This document shows positions 34,533 through 43,589 of a DNA stretch of 64,000 nucleotides, one piece after another. The notes under the pieces were generated by a model. That model was given only the letters and a program-made list of their open reading frames with translations, was not told the origin of the DNA and ran no database searches. This DNA is from CAIZGX01 sp964430305 (GTDB lineage: Bacteria; Bacteroidota; Bacteroidia; Flavobacteriales_D; Sanyastnellaceae), in the NCBI GenBank assembly GCA_964430305.1, contig CAYSEX010000005.1, positions 7,000-70,999 on the forward strand. Reading direction: 5' to 3'. Both the position numbers and the translations under genes were made by a program. Position 1 is the first letter of the stretch. Every line of letters begins with the position of its first letter.

Positions 34533-35761
34533 TGCAGCTTCTGTATTCCATATGTGTTGAATTGCTGTGGTGGCTTGCACTTCCTTTCCTTCTCATAAAA
34601 GAAAGATTTAGAAAAGTTTTCTTTGCTAGGTTACAGCAAAAAAAAACTTTTAAGGATGCCATTCGCAATGAAAATCTAGCTGAACCTGTTGTTTGGTTTC
34701 ACTGCGCTTCACTTGGAGAATTTGAACAAGCACGACCGGTTATTGAATCCTACAGGAAGCAATATCCAACTCACTTCCTTGCTCTTACTTTTTTCTCGGA
34801 TAGTGGCTTCGACCAGAAAAAAAATTATGCATCTGTCAATTGGATTGGCTACTTGCCTTTTGATCGCTATTTTCAAACACGCCAATTCATCCGAAACTTG
34901 AATCCCTCTGTAGCATTTTTTGTGAAATACGAAGTGTGGCCCAATGTATTTTTCGAACTAAAAAAAAGAAGTGTGCCTCTTCATTTATTTTCAGCTCGTT
35001 TCCGAACGGAGCAACGCTTCTTCGGCACGTTTTCATTCTTCTGGAAGACCGTGTTACAAAGTGTGAAGCAGTTTTACGTTCAAGATGAGATATCTGAACA
35101 AGCACTTCGTGCATTGGGATTTGAAAATGTTGTAGTAACCGGAGACACCCGATTTGATCGTGTCTTGGAAATTTCAAAAGCAGATCTATCGAGCATTCAA
35201 ACGCGAATTGACCACTGGAAAAGATCTTCAAAAATTTTAGTTCTCGGGTCTAGCTATATAACCGAAGAACAATTATCGAATTCTTGGCTGAAGGCAAACC
35301 CAGCCTGGAAAGTTATTGTGGTTCCCCATGAGGTTACCCCCGATCGAATAACCGAAATTCAAAATGCATTTTGCGAATTTGAAATTCAACTATGGAGTTC
35401 ATTCGCGGACGAAAACAAATCAAGAATACTTGTCATTGATACCGTTGGATTATTATCTCGGCTGTATGCTTTTGCCGACATGGTAGTCATTGGAGGTGGA
35501 TTCAACAAAGGAATTCACAACACATTGGAAGCCGCGGTGTACGACACACCTTTGTGCTTCGGACCAAAACACATGAACTTTCAAGAAGCAGTAGAATTAT
35601 TGAAATGTGCTGCCGCATTCACCTTCTCGAATGAAGATGAATTCAACACATGCATGCATTGCATGGAACAAAAGATATCGTCTTCAGGTGGTGCTCATTA
35701 TGTAATGAAAAATGCAGGTGCAACTGCGAAAATTTTGAACATCGCATTATCTAAAAATTAA
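34532..35761 (+). CDS. waaA: 3-deoxy-D-manno-octulosonic acid (Kdo) transferase
   Basis: The 409-residue GT30 glycosyltransferase adds Kdo to the lipid A precursor at the inner membrane. It has an N-terminal membrane anchor (about 1-22), the acceptor-domain signature WFHCASLGEFEQARP near 49-63 with the catalytic Glu, and the CMP-Kdo domain with VIGGGFNKGIHNTLEAA near 314-330. The length is normal for the family. It overlaps the stop of the outer-membrane gene by one base. Whether it adds one or two Kdo residues cannot be read from sequence. Confidence 0.93.
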   Translation: MQLLYSICVELLWWLALPFLLIKERFRKVFFARLQQKKTFKDAIRNENLAEPVVWFHCASLGEFEQARPVIESYRKQYPTHFLALTFFSDSGFDQKKNYASVNWIGYLPFDRYFQTRQFIRNLNPSVAFFVKYEVWPNVFFELKKRSVPLHLFSARFRTEQRFFGTFSFFWKTVLQSVKQFYVQDEISEQALRALGFENVVVTGDTRFDRVLEISKADLSSIQTRIDHWKRSSKILVLGSSYITEEQLSNSWLKANPAWKVIVVPHEVTPDRITEIQNAFCEFEIQLWSSFADENKSRILVIDTVGLLSRLYAFADMVVIGGGFNKGIHNTLEAAVYDTPLCFGPKHMNFQEAVELLKCAAAFTFSNEDEFNTCMHCMEQKISSSGGAHYVMKNAGATAKILNIALSKN

Positions 35762-35766
35762 GCTAC

Positions 35767-35774
35767 TATCTTTG
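35767..35774 (+). promoter_or_regulatory. -7 box of ettA
   Basis: TATCTTTG is a full TAnnTTTG match 16 nt before the ettA ATG at 35791. No TTG lies at the usual -33 spacing. Confidence 0.5.
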
Positions 35775-35790
35775 CCGCTCATTACAACTT

Positions 35791-37473
35791 ATGAGCGACA
35801 AAAAAATTATTTTCTCAATGGTGGGAGTCAACAAATACACTCCCCAAGGAAAACATATTATTAAAGATATATACCTCTCTTTCTTTTACGGAGCGAAGAT
35901 TGGAATCATTGGATTAAACGGTGCGGGTAAATCTACCGTTATGAAAATCATTGCCGGTTTAGATCAAAACTTCCAAGGAGACGTTGTTTGGTCTTCTGGA
36001 TATAGCGTTGGCTATTTGCCTCAGGAACCTGAATTGGATGATACGAAAACGGTTCGCGAAATTGTAGAGGAAGGTGTGAAACCCATTACAGATGCGCTGA
36101 AAGAGTACGAAGAAATCAATGCGAAATTCTGTGATGAAGAAATTTTAAATGATCCAGATAAGATGCAAGCTTTGATGGACAGACAAGCCGCAGTTCAGGA
36201 TCAGATTGAAGCACTCGGAGGATGGGATTTAGACACAAAGCTGGCTATAGCTATGGATGCGCTGCGCTGCCCTGAAGAGGATGCTGTAATTCAAAATCTT
36301 TCTGGTGGTGAACGAAGAAGAGTTGCTTTGTGTCGTTTGTTATTGCAACAACCAGACGTTTTGTTGTTAGATGAGCCTACCAACCACTTAGATGCTGAAA
36401 GCGTTTATTGGTTAGAACAACATCTTCAGCAATATCCGGGTACTGTATTGGCCGTAACCCACGACCGCTATTTCCTTGATAATGTGGCGGGATGGATTCT
36501 TGAGTTGGATCGTGGTGAGGGTATTCCGTGGGAAGGAAATTACAGCGGTTGGTTAGATCAAAAATCGAAACGCCTTGCCGCTGAGGAAAAACAAGAGAGC
36601 AAGCGCCGCAAAATCTTGGAGCGCGAGTTAGAATGGGTTAGAATGAATCCGAAAGGAAGGCACGCCAAGAATAAAGCTCGTTTGCAGAACTATGATAAAA
36701 TGATGGCTGAAGGTGAACGTGAGAAGGAAGCTAAATTGGAAATTCCAATTCCAAATGGACCACGATTAGGGAATGAGGTTATAGTAGCTGATCAAATTTC
36801 TAAATCGTTCGGAGATCGTTTACTCATTGAAAATTTAAGCTTTAAACTTCCTCCTGCTGGCATTGTTGGTGTAATTGGTCCGAACGGAGCAGGAAAAACC
36901 ACTCTTTTCCGAATGATCATGGGGGAAGAGGCGCCTGATTCTGGAACTTTCAAAGTTGGAGAAACAGTTCAAATTGGTTATGTAGATCAGCGACATCATG
37001 AAATAGATTTAAATAAATCAGTTTGGGAGGTGGTTAGTGGAGGAAACGAAGTCATTGAAATTGGAGGACAAACCATTAACTCGCGTGCGTATTGCAGCAA
37101 GTTCAACTTTGCCGGAGGTGATCAACAGAAAAAATGCGGAGTACTGTCAGGTGGCGAAAGAAATAGACTTCATTTGGCCATGACACTGAAGACGGAGGCC
37201 AATGTGCTTTTACTTGATGAGCCAACCAATGACATTGACGTGAACACCCTTCGCGCATTGGAAGAGGGGATTGAGAGTTTTGCCGGATGTGCGGTGGTTA
37301 TTAGTCACGACAGATGGTTTTTAGATCGTATTTGCACCCACATACTTGCATTCGAAGGAGATTCACAAGTTGTTTATTTCGAAGGCACGTATTCAGAATA
37401 CGAAGAGAATAAAAGAAAACGCCTCGGCGACTCCGGACCAACCCGAATTAAGTACAAAAAACTTACACGTTAA
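35791..37473 (+). CDS. ettA: Energy-dependent translational throttle ABC-F protein
   Basis: The 560-residue protein has two tandem ABC domains and no membrane segments, as in ABC-F factors. The first Walker A (GLNGAGKST) is near 41-49 and the second (GPNGAGKTT) near 362-370. Both signature motifs read LSGGER, and the P-site tRNA interaction linker lies between the domains. EttA binds the ribosomal E site and gates the first elongation step by ADP/ATP ratio. The full-length similarity and the ending GPTRIKYKKLTR favour EttA over the antibiotic-resistance ABC-F groups. Confidence 0.94.
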   Translation: MSDKKIIFSMVGVNKYTPQGKHIIKDIYLSFFYGAKIGIIGLNGAGKSTVMKIIAGLDQNFQGDVVWSSGYSVGYLPQEPELDDTKTVREIVEEGVKPITDALKEYEEINAKFCDEEILNDPDKMQALMDRQAAVQDQIEALGGWDLDTKLAIAMDALRCPEEDAVIQNLSGGERRRVALCRLLLQQPDVLLLDEPTNHLDAESVYWLEQHLQQYPGTVLAVTHDRYFLDNVAGWILELDRGEGIPWEGNYSGWLDQKSKRLAAEEKQESKRRKILERELEWVRMNPKGRHAKNKARLQNYDKMMAEGEREKEAKLEIPIPNGPRLGNEVIVADQISKSFGDRLLIENLSFKLPPAGIVGVIGPNGAGKTTLFRMIMGEEAPDSGTFKVGETVQIGYVDQRHHEIDLNKSVWEVVSGGNEVIEIGGQTINSRAYCSKFNFAGGDQQKKCGVLSGGERNRLHLAMTLKTEANVLLLDEPTNDIDVNTLRALEEGIESFAGCAVVISHDRWFLDRICTHILAFEGDSQVVYFEGTYSEYEENKRKRLGDSGPTRIKYKKLTR

Positions 37474-37574
37474 TCGTTTTTGTTTTCAACGCACTGAAGT
37501 TGCAAAAGTTATTGCATACAAGTAACCTTGATTGCACAATCTTCGTTACTTTAGATTAGCGAAATAGGTACATT

Positions 37575-40500
37575 ATGCAACTACGTTTACTTGGTTTAAT
37601 TCTTCTAGGCTCACTGCTTCTCCCAATTCAAACTTTGGCTCAAAATAGCTGCGAGTCAGCCGTTGAAACTTTTTGTGGCAGTCCTAATGCAATCTTAATC
37701 AATGCTGGAATAGGATCTGACAACAACAACTACTGTGGTTTCGCGAATTCAGGAAATGAATACTTCCTCAGTTTCACCCCTACAGCAACAGGTGAGTATA
37801 CAGGACAATTGTTAGATAATGGAGAATTAAACCCTGTTGATATTCGTTATAAAAGTGCAAGTTCTGGTTGTAATACTGCCGATTGGATCTGTGCCACATC
37901 GGGGCCCATTACAGGAGGCATGAGCACCAACAATCTCCTTCTAAACCAAGGAACTACTTATATCATTTGCATAGATGTTTCAAGCAGTAGCGATAATTTT
38001 TTTGGTTCGTTTCACTTGGACTGCGTTGATACTCCTCCGGGAAATGACTTGTTTGAAAATGCCGCTTTCTTAGGTTGTGAAAGCACGGTGACAGGCACTC
38101 TGAATGGAGCAACACTCGATTTAGTTTCCAATCCGTTTCTCACTTCTCCAAATAACAATGGAGTGTGGTATGTGTTTGAAGGTAACGACAACTTAACAAC
38201 TTTGACCACTTGCTCAAATTACACCAATTTCGACACACAAATTTCAGTTTATATAGGCGATTCTTGTATTGCGGCAAATGATGATGATCCAACATGCAAT
38301 GACCCAAACAGCTCCAGAGTTTCCTTCCAGGCCAATACCGGAATAACATATCACATTTTTATTCATGGCTTTGCCATCGAAACTTCAGATTTTCAACTCA
38401 CTGCATCTTGTTCTTCTTCGTGCATTGCTCCACTCAATGACGCGTGTGAAGGCGCAATTCATTTGGGGACTCTAACCAATACGGAATGCATAAATCCACA
38501 AACTGCGAGCACGTTTTGCGCAAACCAGCCTCTTACTAACCCTAATGGCATTTCTGGTTTTTACACCATTCACGACCTTTGGTATACATTCCAAAATCCT
38601 ACTACCCTGCTTGAAATTCAAATGAGCGCTCAAGACAATGCACAAATTGGATATGCTTTGTATACAGGCAATTCGTGCGAAAATCTTTTCGGACCTCTCG
38701 TTGTGGATGAAAATATATCAAGTATTGGCGGAGATTATTTCGAATGGATAACAGCAGGAGAAAATTATTACTTACAGCTCTTCAGTTTACCTGGTGAATC
38801 AGGGAATTTTGATTTTTGTTTAACCAATGCAACATGCACTCAACCCAACAACTTAAATGTTTCAAACATCAGCGCCAATTCTGCTCAACTTAACTGGACC
38901 AATTACCAAACAGGCACAACCGTTGATGTTTTTTATACCACTTCGCCAATTGAAATTCCTTCAAATGCAGCAAGTATTTATGGTGTTGTTTTCCCTTTTA
39001 TTACATTGAGTAATTTACAAGAGTTTACAACCTATTATGCTTATGTACGCAACAGTTGCGGAAACGGTGATAGCCCTTGGTCAAACCCAGTCATTTTCAC
39101 CACATCATGGAATACACCTGATTGTTTTACCTCTTCAGAATTAACATGCGGTGTTTTGGAATCTATTTTTTTTGAAGGTGCAGGATCTTTCACGAGCACG
39201 GCCTGTACTTCAACACCCGGGAGAGAATTCATCTATTCGTTTACCGCCTCCATTTCCGGCACTTATGAAATTGAGAGTGATAATGACAATTTCAAAATTT
39301 ACATACAAGAAATTGGATCCGATTGTAATTTTAGTAACGCAACATGCGCCATTTCTCAAGGCAATAAACATTACTTTCATCTGAATTCAGGACAAAGCTA
39401 TTTTATTTTGCTAGACGCCACTAGCTTGAATGCAGGACTAACGAATTTCACTTTGAACTGCCCAAGCTTCGGAGAAGATTTAGAGAATGCTCAGTTCATT
39501 GCGGGTACATTTTACCCTGTTTGCAATAACATAAGCGGTACTTTAGAGAACAGATACTTATCCCTGCTTGGAGGAACACTTCGAGCCGATGCATATTATA
39601 AGTTTAATGCGGTTACCCATGGCATTAACTTAAAGTTGAATGCAAACCTCAATAACAGCATTTCAAATTTATCACTTGCCCTTCTCGACGCACAGGGGAA
39701 TATTATTGAATCAGAAGTGAACGGTATAGGTGGAAATCTATATATTAATACCAATCAACTTCAGGTAGGCCAAACCTATTACATTCGAATACTTGAGAAT
39801 TCAAATGCATCAAACACAGATTACACCTTGTGCGCACGACATCTAAAAAATGGAAGTTGTGGCAACAATCCAAGTTTCAATCTAAATATGGGAAACTATT
39901 TCTCAGCTTCAATTACGAGCGGGTGCACGTATCGGTTTACGATTGATGGCACCAGTGGAATAGCAAACGGAAACACCTACATTAAAAATCAAAGTTCTCC
40001 ATACCTGGTTTTGGCCAATGTGTTTCCAAACTTGCCTTATGATTGCAACTACACCATTGATGTGCAAAACGTTTATTCATTGCCAACAAGTAATGGCCAA
40101 AATGAAATTGTTGTAATGTCTAGCGCTAATTCATGCAGCATACACATTAACGCACAAGCAGAAACAGTGTTAAGGTATTCAGATCGCTGCAATGTTCAAA
40201 ACAAACCCAGAGTTTCATGGATTGCCGCCAATAACTTTGTGCTCACTAACATTGGTTACCGTTGGGAGTTTCAAAAGTTAGATGATCAAGGAAATAGTGT
40301 TGGTCAACCCATTGTTTATACTACTACACGCTCAAACCAATATGTTAATCTTGGAAATGTGGCTCAATTAGAATACGATACACATTACGAAGTTTCATGT
40401 GCTCCGCAGTTTAGTTACGGAACCGGCACTTTAGGGGCAGCATACGAAATGTGCATTTCTCCATTTACTGGGTTTACTGATAATACCTACCGGAATAGCA

Positions 40501-40742
40501 TTGATACTATTGAAGAATCGAGTCATTTGTTATACCCGAACCCAGCATCAAGTTATTTTCAGATTGAACTTGCTGAAGAAGTGCAAAACGTTCAACTTGT
40601 AAATTCACTTGGTAAGACTATTCAACTTTGGAAGAATAAACAGACAACCTATGAATTCAATTCTCTAGCGACAGGAATTTATGTTGTTCGTTGGGAAGAT
40701 GAATTGGGTCAACACTCAGAGAAACTTTTTATCCAGCGTTAA
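37575..40742 (+). CDS. Large secreted multidomain protein with T9SS type A sorting domain
   Basis: The 1055-residue protein has a signal peptide (about 1-22), several repeats of a PPC-like beta domain recognised by paired cysteines and phrases such as YVFEGNDNLTT and TYHIFIHG (about 25-420, 520-760), and one fibronectin type III domain (about 425-515; NVSNISANSAQLNW). It ends in a type A T9SS sorting domain (LLYPNPASS, GIYVVRW, 985-1055). I see no enzymatic motif; it is probably an adhesin or surface scaffold. A near -7 box (TACTTTAG, 37547-37554) lies 20 nt before the ATG, with TTG at 37528. Its 3' end overlaps the convergent SRPBCC gene by 14 nt. Confidence 0.83.
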   Translation: MQLRLLGLILLGSLLLPIQTLAQNSCESAVETFCGSPNAILINAGIGSDNNNYCGFANSGNEYFLSFTPTATGEYTGQLLDNGELNPVDIRYKSASSGCNTADWICATSGPITGGMSTNNLLLNQGTTYIICIDVSSSSDNFFGSFHLDCVDTPPGNDLFENAAFLGCESTVTGTLNGATLDLVSNPFLTSPNNNGVWYVFEGNDNLTTLTTCSNYTNFDTQISVYIGDSCIAANDDDPTCNDPNSSRVSFQANTGITYHIFIHGFAIETSDFQLTASCSSSCIAPLNDACEGAIHLGTLTNTECINPQTASTFCANQPLTNPNGISGFYTIHDLWYTFQNPTTLLEIQMSAQDNAQIGYALYTGNSCENLFGPLVVDENISSIGGDYFEWITAGENYYLQLFSLPGESGNFDFCLTNATCTQPNNLNVSNISANSAQLNWTNYQTGTTVDVFYTTSPIEIPSNAASIYGVVFPFITLSNLQEFTTYYAYVRNSCGNGDSPWSNPVIFTTSWNTPDCFTSSELTCGVLESIFFEGAGSFTSTACTSTPGREFIYSFTASISGTYEIESDNDNFKIYIQEIGSDCNFSNATCAISQGNKHYFHLNSGQSYFILLDATSLNAGLTNFTLNCPSFGEDLENAQFIAGTFYPVCNNISGTLENRYLSLLGGTLRADAYYKFNAVTHGINLKLNANLNNSISNLSLALLDAQGNIIESEVNGIGGNLYINTNQLQVGQTYYIRILENSNASNTDYTLCARHLKNGSCGNNPSFNLNMGNYFSASITSGCTYRFTIDGTSGIANGNTYIKNQSSPYLVLANVFPNLPYDCNYTIDVQNVYSLPTSNGQNEIVVMSSANSCSIHINAQAETVLRYSDRCNVQNKPRVSWIAANNFVLTNIGYRWEFQKLDDQGNSVGQPIVYTTTRSNQYVNLGNVAQLEYDTHYEVSCAPQFSYGTGTLGAAYEMCISPFTGFTDNTYRNSIDTIEESSHLLYPNPASSYFQIELAEEVQNVQLVNSLGKTIQLWKNKQTTYEFNSLATGIYVVRWEDELGQHSEKLFIQR

Positions 40743-41193
40743 ATTTTCTTTGAACATGCAGCTCTCTGAAGTCAAAAATGCCCTCTAGCTTCTTTTTGAT
40801 ATAAACCGCATTCATTATTCGACCAAGAACACCATAGCCAACAGCATAAGAGACAATGTCTGTCATGAGAACACCTTCTGAAGTTGTTTCAAAAATGTGT
40901 TGATGATGCCAAAACGCATAAGGACCAAATCGCTGCTCATCTACAAAATACTTTCCTTCAGTACAATGAGTGATCTCGGTTGTCCACTTCAATGGAAGAT
41001 TCAAAAAAGGTCGAACTTTGTAATGTATTACCATTCCAGCATACATTTTCAAACCTCTTAAATCGGTTAAGATTTCAAAACTCATATCTGGAGGCGTGAT
41101 ATCATTTAAGTTCAACGGAGTGGAAAAATAATCCCAGACTACCTCCGGTGGAGCTTTTAACAACGTTGATTTTTTGAGTGTGTATACTTTCAT
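40729..41193 (-). CDS. SRPBCC-family ligand-binding protein
   Basis: The 154-residue protein fits the START/SRPBCC helix-grip fold: an N-terminal strand YTLKKSTLLKAPPEVVWDYFS, a middle strand run GMVIHYKVRPFL..WTTEI, and a long C-terminal helix. Similar proteins are annotated as coenzyme Q-binding or cyclase-like proteins, or as partners of NAD-dependent epimerases. The ligand cannot be predicted. The HQHIFE segment is typical of this subgroup. It lies 32 nt downstream of the acyltransferase gene on the same strand and may be cotranscribed with it. Confidence 0.8.
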   Translation of the reverse strand: MKVYTLKKSTLLKAPPEVVWDYFSTPLNLNDITPPDMSFEILTDLRGLKMYAGMVIHYKVRPFLNLPLKWTTEITHCTEGKYFVDEQRFGPYAFWHHQHIFETTSEGVLMTDIVSYAVGYGVLGRIMNAVYIKKKLEGIFDFRELHVQRKFNAG

Positions 41194-41225
41194 ACACTCA
41201 TGAACAATACTTCCGCGTAAAGGTT

Positions 41226-42245
41226 CTATCTATTGTATTTAATTTTCTTTGTCCAGTCGAGAGCGGGCTTTTCAATGAGCCAATACATGCCCCAAGCACC
41301 AAGAATAGCGGTCAATTGCAACAGGACTAAGCTAAAAAGAAGCACATATACATTCATCTCCGGAGAGTAAACCAAATGGTAATACAAAAACACGAACATG
41401 AGATGCGAGAGATAAAACGAATACGAGACTTCACCAACGAAGTCTAACCATTTTGGCCCTTTCTTCACCAAGAAAATAAAGAGAAATGCTAAAACGGAGG
41501 CCGTTAAAATATGAAAACCCAAACCGTGCAATTTTTCTACACCCACATAAATGGCCAAAACTGAGCACAGAACAGCACATAGAAACTCTAACCGCGTAAA
41601 TAATGTTTTCCAATACATGAAAAGCGCGAATCCCAATGAAAATATGGGCAGGTGGAAAAATAACGTTTCTTTCACATGAATTCCGTTGAACAATAAAGAA
41701 AGCGGCATAATCGCCAATCCAAAGTAAAAAGCCAAGTTTCGAATTAGGCGGTATTTCGATACCATGAGCGGCAGCATGATTGCCAAATAAATATAAAATT
41801 GAAATTCAATAAAAAGTGTCCAATACACATCAATGACCCATTTTCCTTCTTGAAGGAAGGGGACTGAGAAGGCCAATGAATTGCCTATGCGTTTTAGCAT
41901 TTCGCCGTTGAGCGATTGTCCTTCAATCAATAGCCAAATGACACCAACAAAAAGAAAAATGGAAAGAACGAAAGGCGGATACAACCTGACCCAACGTTTA
42001 GCGAGAAACCGAAAAACATTCTGATACCCATATTGCCCTTGAAACATGGACCATGGCATAACAACACCACTGATAACAAAAAAGACGGAAACACCTTCTT
42101 GTCCCCAGGTAAGGTAATCATAATTGTTCGGAAAATGAGCATTCAAAAGAAATGCACAATGGTAGACACATACCATCCAAGCCGCAATTCCTCTTAATGA
42201 TTGCAACCCTCCTAATTGGTTTATTGAATTATTCAAATTAGACAT
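41226..42245 (-). CDS. Acyltransferase 3 family membrane protein
   Basis: The ATG at 42245 gives 339 residues. It is an integral membrane protein with about ten hydrophobic segments, and an N-terminal LQSLRGIAAWMVCVYHC motif with the conserved Arg and His of the acyltransferase 3/OafA family, which O-acylates surface sugars or lipids. The WGQEGVSVFFVISGVVM motif near 55-71 is also typical. A TTG at 42269 would add eight residues but lies inside the terminator of tRNA-Leu. The ATG itself is the first codon after that terminator's U-run, so expression needs read-through or a leaderless mRNA. The substrate is unknown. Confidence 0.88.
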   Translation of the reverse strand: MSNLNNSINQLGGLQSLRGIAAWMVCVYHCAFLLNAHFPNNYDYLTWGQEGVSVFFVISGVVMPWSMFQGQYGYQNVFRFLAKRWVRLYPPFVLSIFLFVGVIWLLIEGQSLNGEMLKRIGNSLAFSVPFLQEGKWVIDVYWTLFIEFQFYIYLAIMLPLMVSKYRLIRNLAFYFGLAIMPLSLLFNGIHVKETLFFHLPIFSLGFALFMYWKTLFTRLEFLCAVLCSVLAIYVGVEKLHGLGFHILTASVLAFLFIFLVKKGPKWLDFVGEVSYSFYLSHLMFVFLYYHLVYSPEMNVYVLLFSLVLLQLTAILGAWGMYWLIEKPALDWTKKIKYNR

Positions 42246-42274
42246 AAAAAAAAATCCTTGATTTCTCAAGGATT
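42246..42274 (-). terminator. Intrinsic terminator after tRNA-Leu
   Basis: The minus-strand RNA forms a perfect nine-base-pair stem (AAUCCUUGA with UCAAGGAUU) closed by a GAAA tetraloop and followed by a run of U. It starts 9 nt past the tRNA-Leu 3' end and stops at the acyltransferase ATG. Confidence 0.9.
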
Positions 42275-42282
42275 AAAAATAG

Positions 42283-42367
42283 TACCCGGAGTGGGACTTG
42301 AACCCACACAGCCGCAATGGCCACAGGATTTTAAGTCCTGCGTGTCTACCGATTCCACCATCCGGGC
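42283..42367 (-). tRNA. tRNA-Leu (anticodon UAA)
   Basis: The 85-nt cloverleaf has the acceptor stem GCCCGGA pairing with TCCGGGT and discriminator A, a D-arm with GGTGGAATCGGTAGAC, the anticodon stem CAGGA/TCCTG with loop CTTAAAA (anticodon TAA), a long variable arm of the class II type, and a T-arm with GTTCAAGTC. No CCA is encoded. The long variable arm and the anticodon settle leucine identity. Confidence 0.97.
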
Positions 42368-42377
42368 AACTACATAC

Positions 42378-42402
42378 AAAAAAACCTGATTAGATCAGGT
42401 TT
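42378..42402 (-). terminator. Hairpin terminator between tRNA-Gly and tRNA-Leu
   Basis: The minus-strand RNA has an eight-base-pair stem (AAACCUGA with UCAGGUUU), a 5-nt loop and a downstream U-run (plus-strand A tract at 42378-42384). It would end tRNA-Gly transcripts before tRNA-Leu, or it may mark a processing site. Confidence 0.7.
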
Positions 42403-42415
42403 CTTTGCTGCTATG

Positions 42416-42488
42416 AGCGAGAGACGAGACTCGAACTCGCGACCCTAACCTTGGCAAGGTTATGCTCTACCAACTGAGCTACTCTCGC
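42416..42488 (-). tRNA. tRNA-Gly (anticodon GCC)
   Basis: The 73-nt cloverleaf has acceptor stem GCGAGAG/CTCTCGC with discriminator T, a D-arm TAGCTCAGTTGGTAGAGCA, anticodon stem TAACC/GGTTA with loop TTGCCAA (anticodon GCC), and a T-arm with GTTCGAGTC. No CCA is encoded. Confidence 0.97.
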
Positions 42489-42514
42489 GATAAATAAAAG
42501 AACTTTTGGGATGG

Positions 42515-42544
42515 CAAAAATAAGCACATTCCCTTAATCTGCAA
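42515..42544 (-). promoter_or_regulatory. Promoter of the tRNA-Gly gene
   Basis: On the minus strand TATTTTTG (42515-42522) matches the -7 consensus, with TTG at 42542-42544 and a 19-nt spacer, the standard Bacteroidota layout. The tRNA 5' end lies 26 nt past the -7 box. The TTG element lies inside the last codons of alkB. Confidence 0.75.
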
Positions 42545-43586
42545 GATTTTTTTGAAGATTTTTTACTTTCATCGCCAATGGATTCATGATCTTGAACCAA
42601 GCGAAAGGAACTAGAGCTAGAAGCATCATGCTGGGATAGCCAGCAGGTAATTGTCCGGCGTTATCTAATGACCTGAGGTGTTCATAAGGTCTTTCGGGAC
42701 TTGCATGGTGATCGCTGTGTCGGGTCAATTCAAAAAGCACTATTCTTCCCAAGATAAAATCTGAGTTCCATGAATGAATTGGCGATACATCTTCGAATCT
42801 ATTCTCTGTAATTTTTTCTCTAAAAAGTCCATAGTGTTCAATGTAGTTCACCGTCTCCAACAGTAAAATACCCATGACCGCTGCCAAAATAAAAGATAGC
42901 AGCACCTTCCATCCGAACAACAAATAAATCAAGATGAGAGCGACAATTTCAATCAACACATACCAAAAGACTTCATTGACAGTCCCTGACTTCTTTCTTT
43001 TGGCTTCTTCATTAGCAATATTCCAAGCAGATAAAAAAGATTGAGGTATAACACGAATAAAAAAAGCATAAATGGATTCATTGAGTCGAGCAGTTGCTGG
43101 GTCTTTCGTGGTTCCCACCCACTTGTGATGACCTTTGTTGTGCTCTACAAAGAAATGCATGTAGAGAGAAGTTAGTAAGAGTGCTTTTGACATCAGCTGT
43201 TCACGTTTCAATGGAGAGTGTCCTAACTCATGTGCTACGTTTATACCAAAGACACCGCACATCATGCCCATAGCAGTTATATTTCCCCAATACGTTAGAC
43301 TTGAAAATTCGAGTTTTCTTTGTACAAAGAGAAAAGCAATGAGAACGGTAAACTGAACGGGAACCGACAATGAAATCAAGACAACCGGTATTGCATCTCT
43401 TTGTTCACGCGAGGTAAATTCGGTGTGAAGTGAATTTCGATCTGTACCTATCACAAATTCAAACAGCGGAAGGCACACAAACGAAAAGACAAGTGTTGAA
43501 AAAGACCAAATTCCTCCCAAGTAAAATCCTACAACAGCTAAAGTTGGCAGTATAAAAGCGAGGAGGTATTTGAACTTCCCGAACAT
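42534..43586 (-). CDS. alkB: AlkB-type integral-membrane alkane 1-monooxygenase
   Basis: The 350-residue membrane di-iron enzyme belongs to the fatty-acid-desaturase fold. It carries all the AlkB histidine boxes: HELGHSP near 119-125, HNKGHHKWVGTTKDPA near 146-161, and RHSDHHASPERPYEHLR near 299-315, plus the NYIEHYGL element specific to AlkB near 249. It would hydroxylate terminal carbons of alkanes or related chains, with rubredoxin as electron donor; no rubredoxin gene is adjacent. It is the last gene of the argS-ribBA-def-lipoprotein-alkB unit, 3 nt after the lipoprotein stop, an unexpected context for alkane use. Action on another lipid is possible. Confidence 0.88.
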   Translation of the reverse strand: MFGKFKYLLAFILPTLAVVGFYLGGIWSFSTLVFSFVCLPLFEFVIGTDRNSLHTEFTSREQRDAIPVVLISLSVPVQFTVLIAFLFVQRKLEFSSLTYWGNITAMGMMCGVFGINVAHELGHSPLKREQLMSKALLLTSLYMHFFVEHNKGHHKWVGTTKDPATARLNESIYAFFIRVIPQSFLSAWNIANEEAKRKKSGTVNEVFWYVLIEIVALILIYLLFGWKVLLSFILAAVMGILLLETVNYIEHYGLFREKITENRFEDVSPIHSWNSDFILGRIVLFELTRHSDHHASPERPYEHLRSLDNAGQLPAGYPSMMLLALVPFAWFKIMNPLAMKVKNLQKNLAD

Positions 43587-43589
43587 CGA

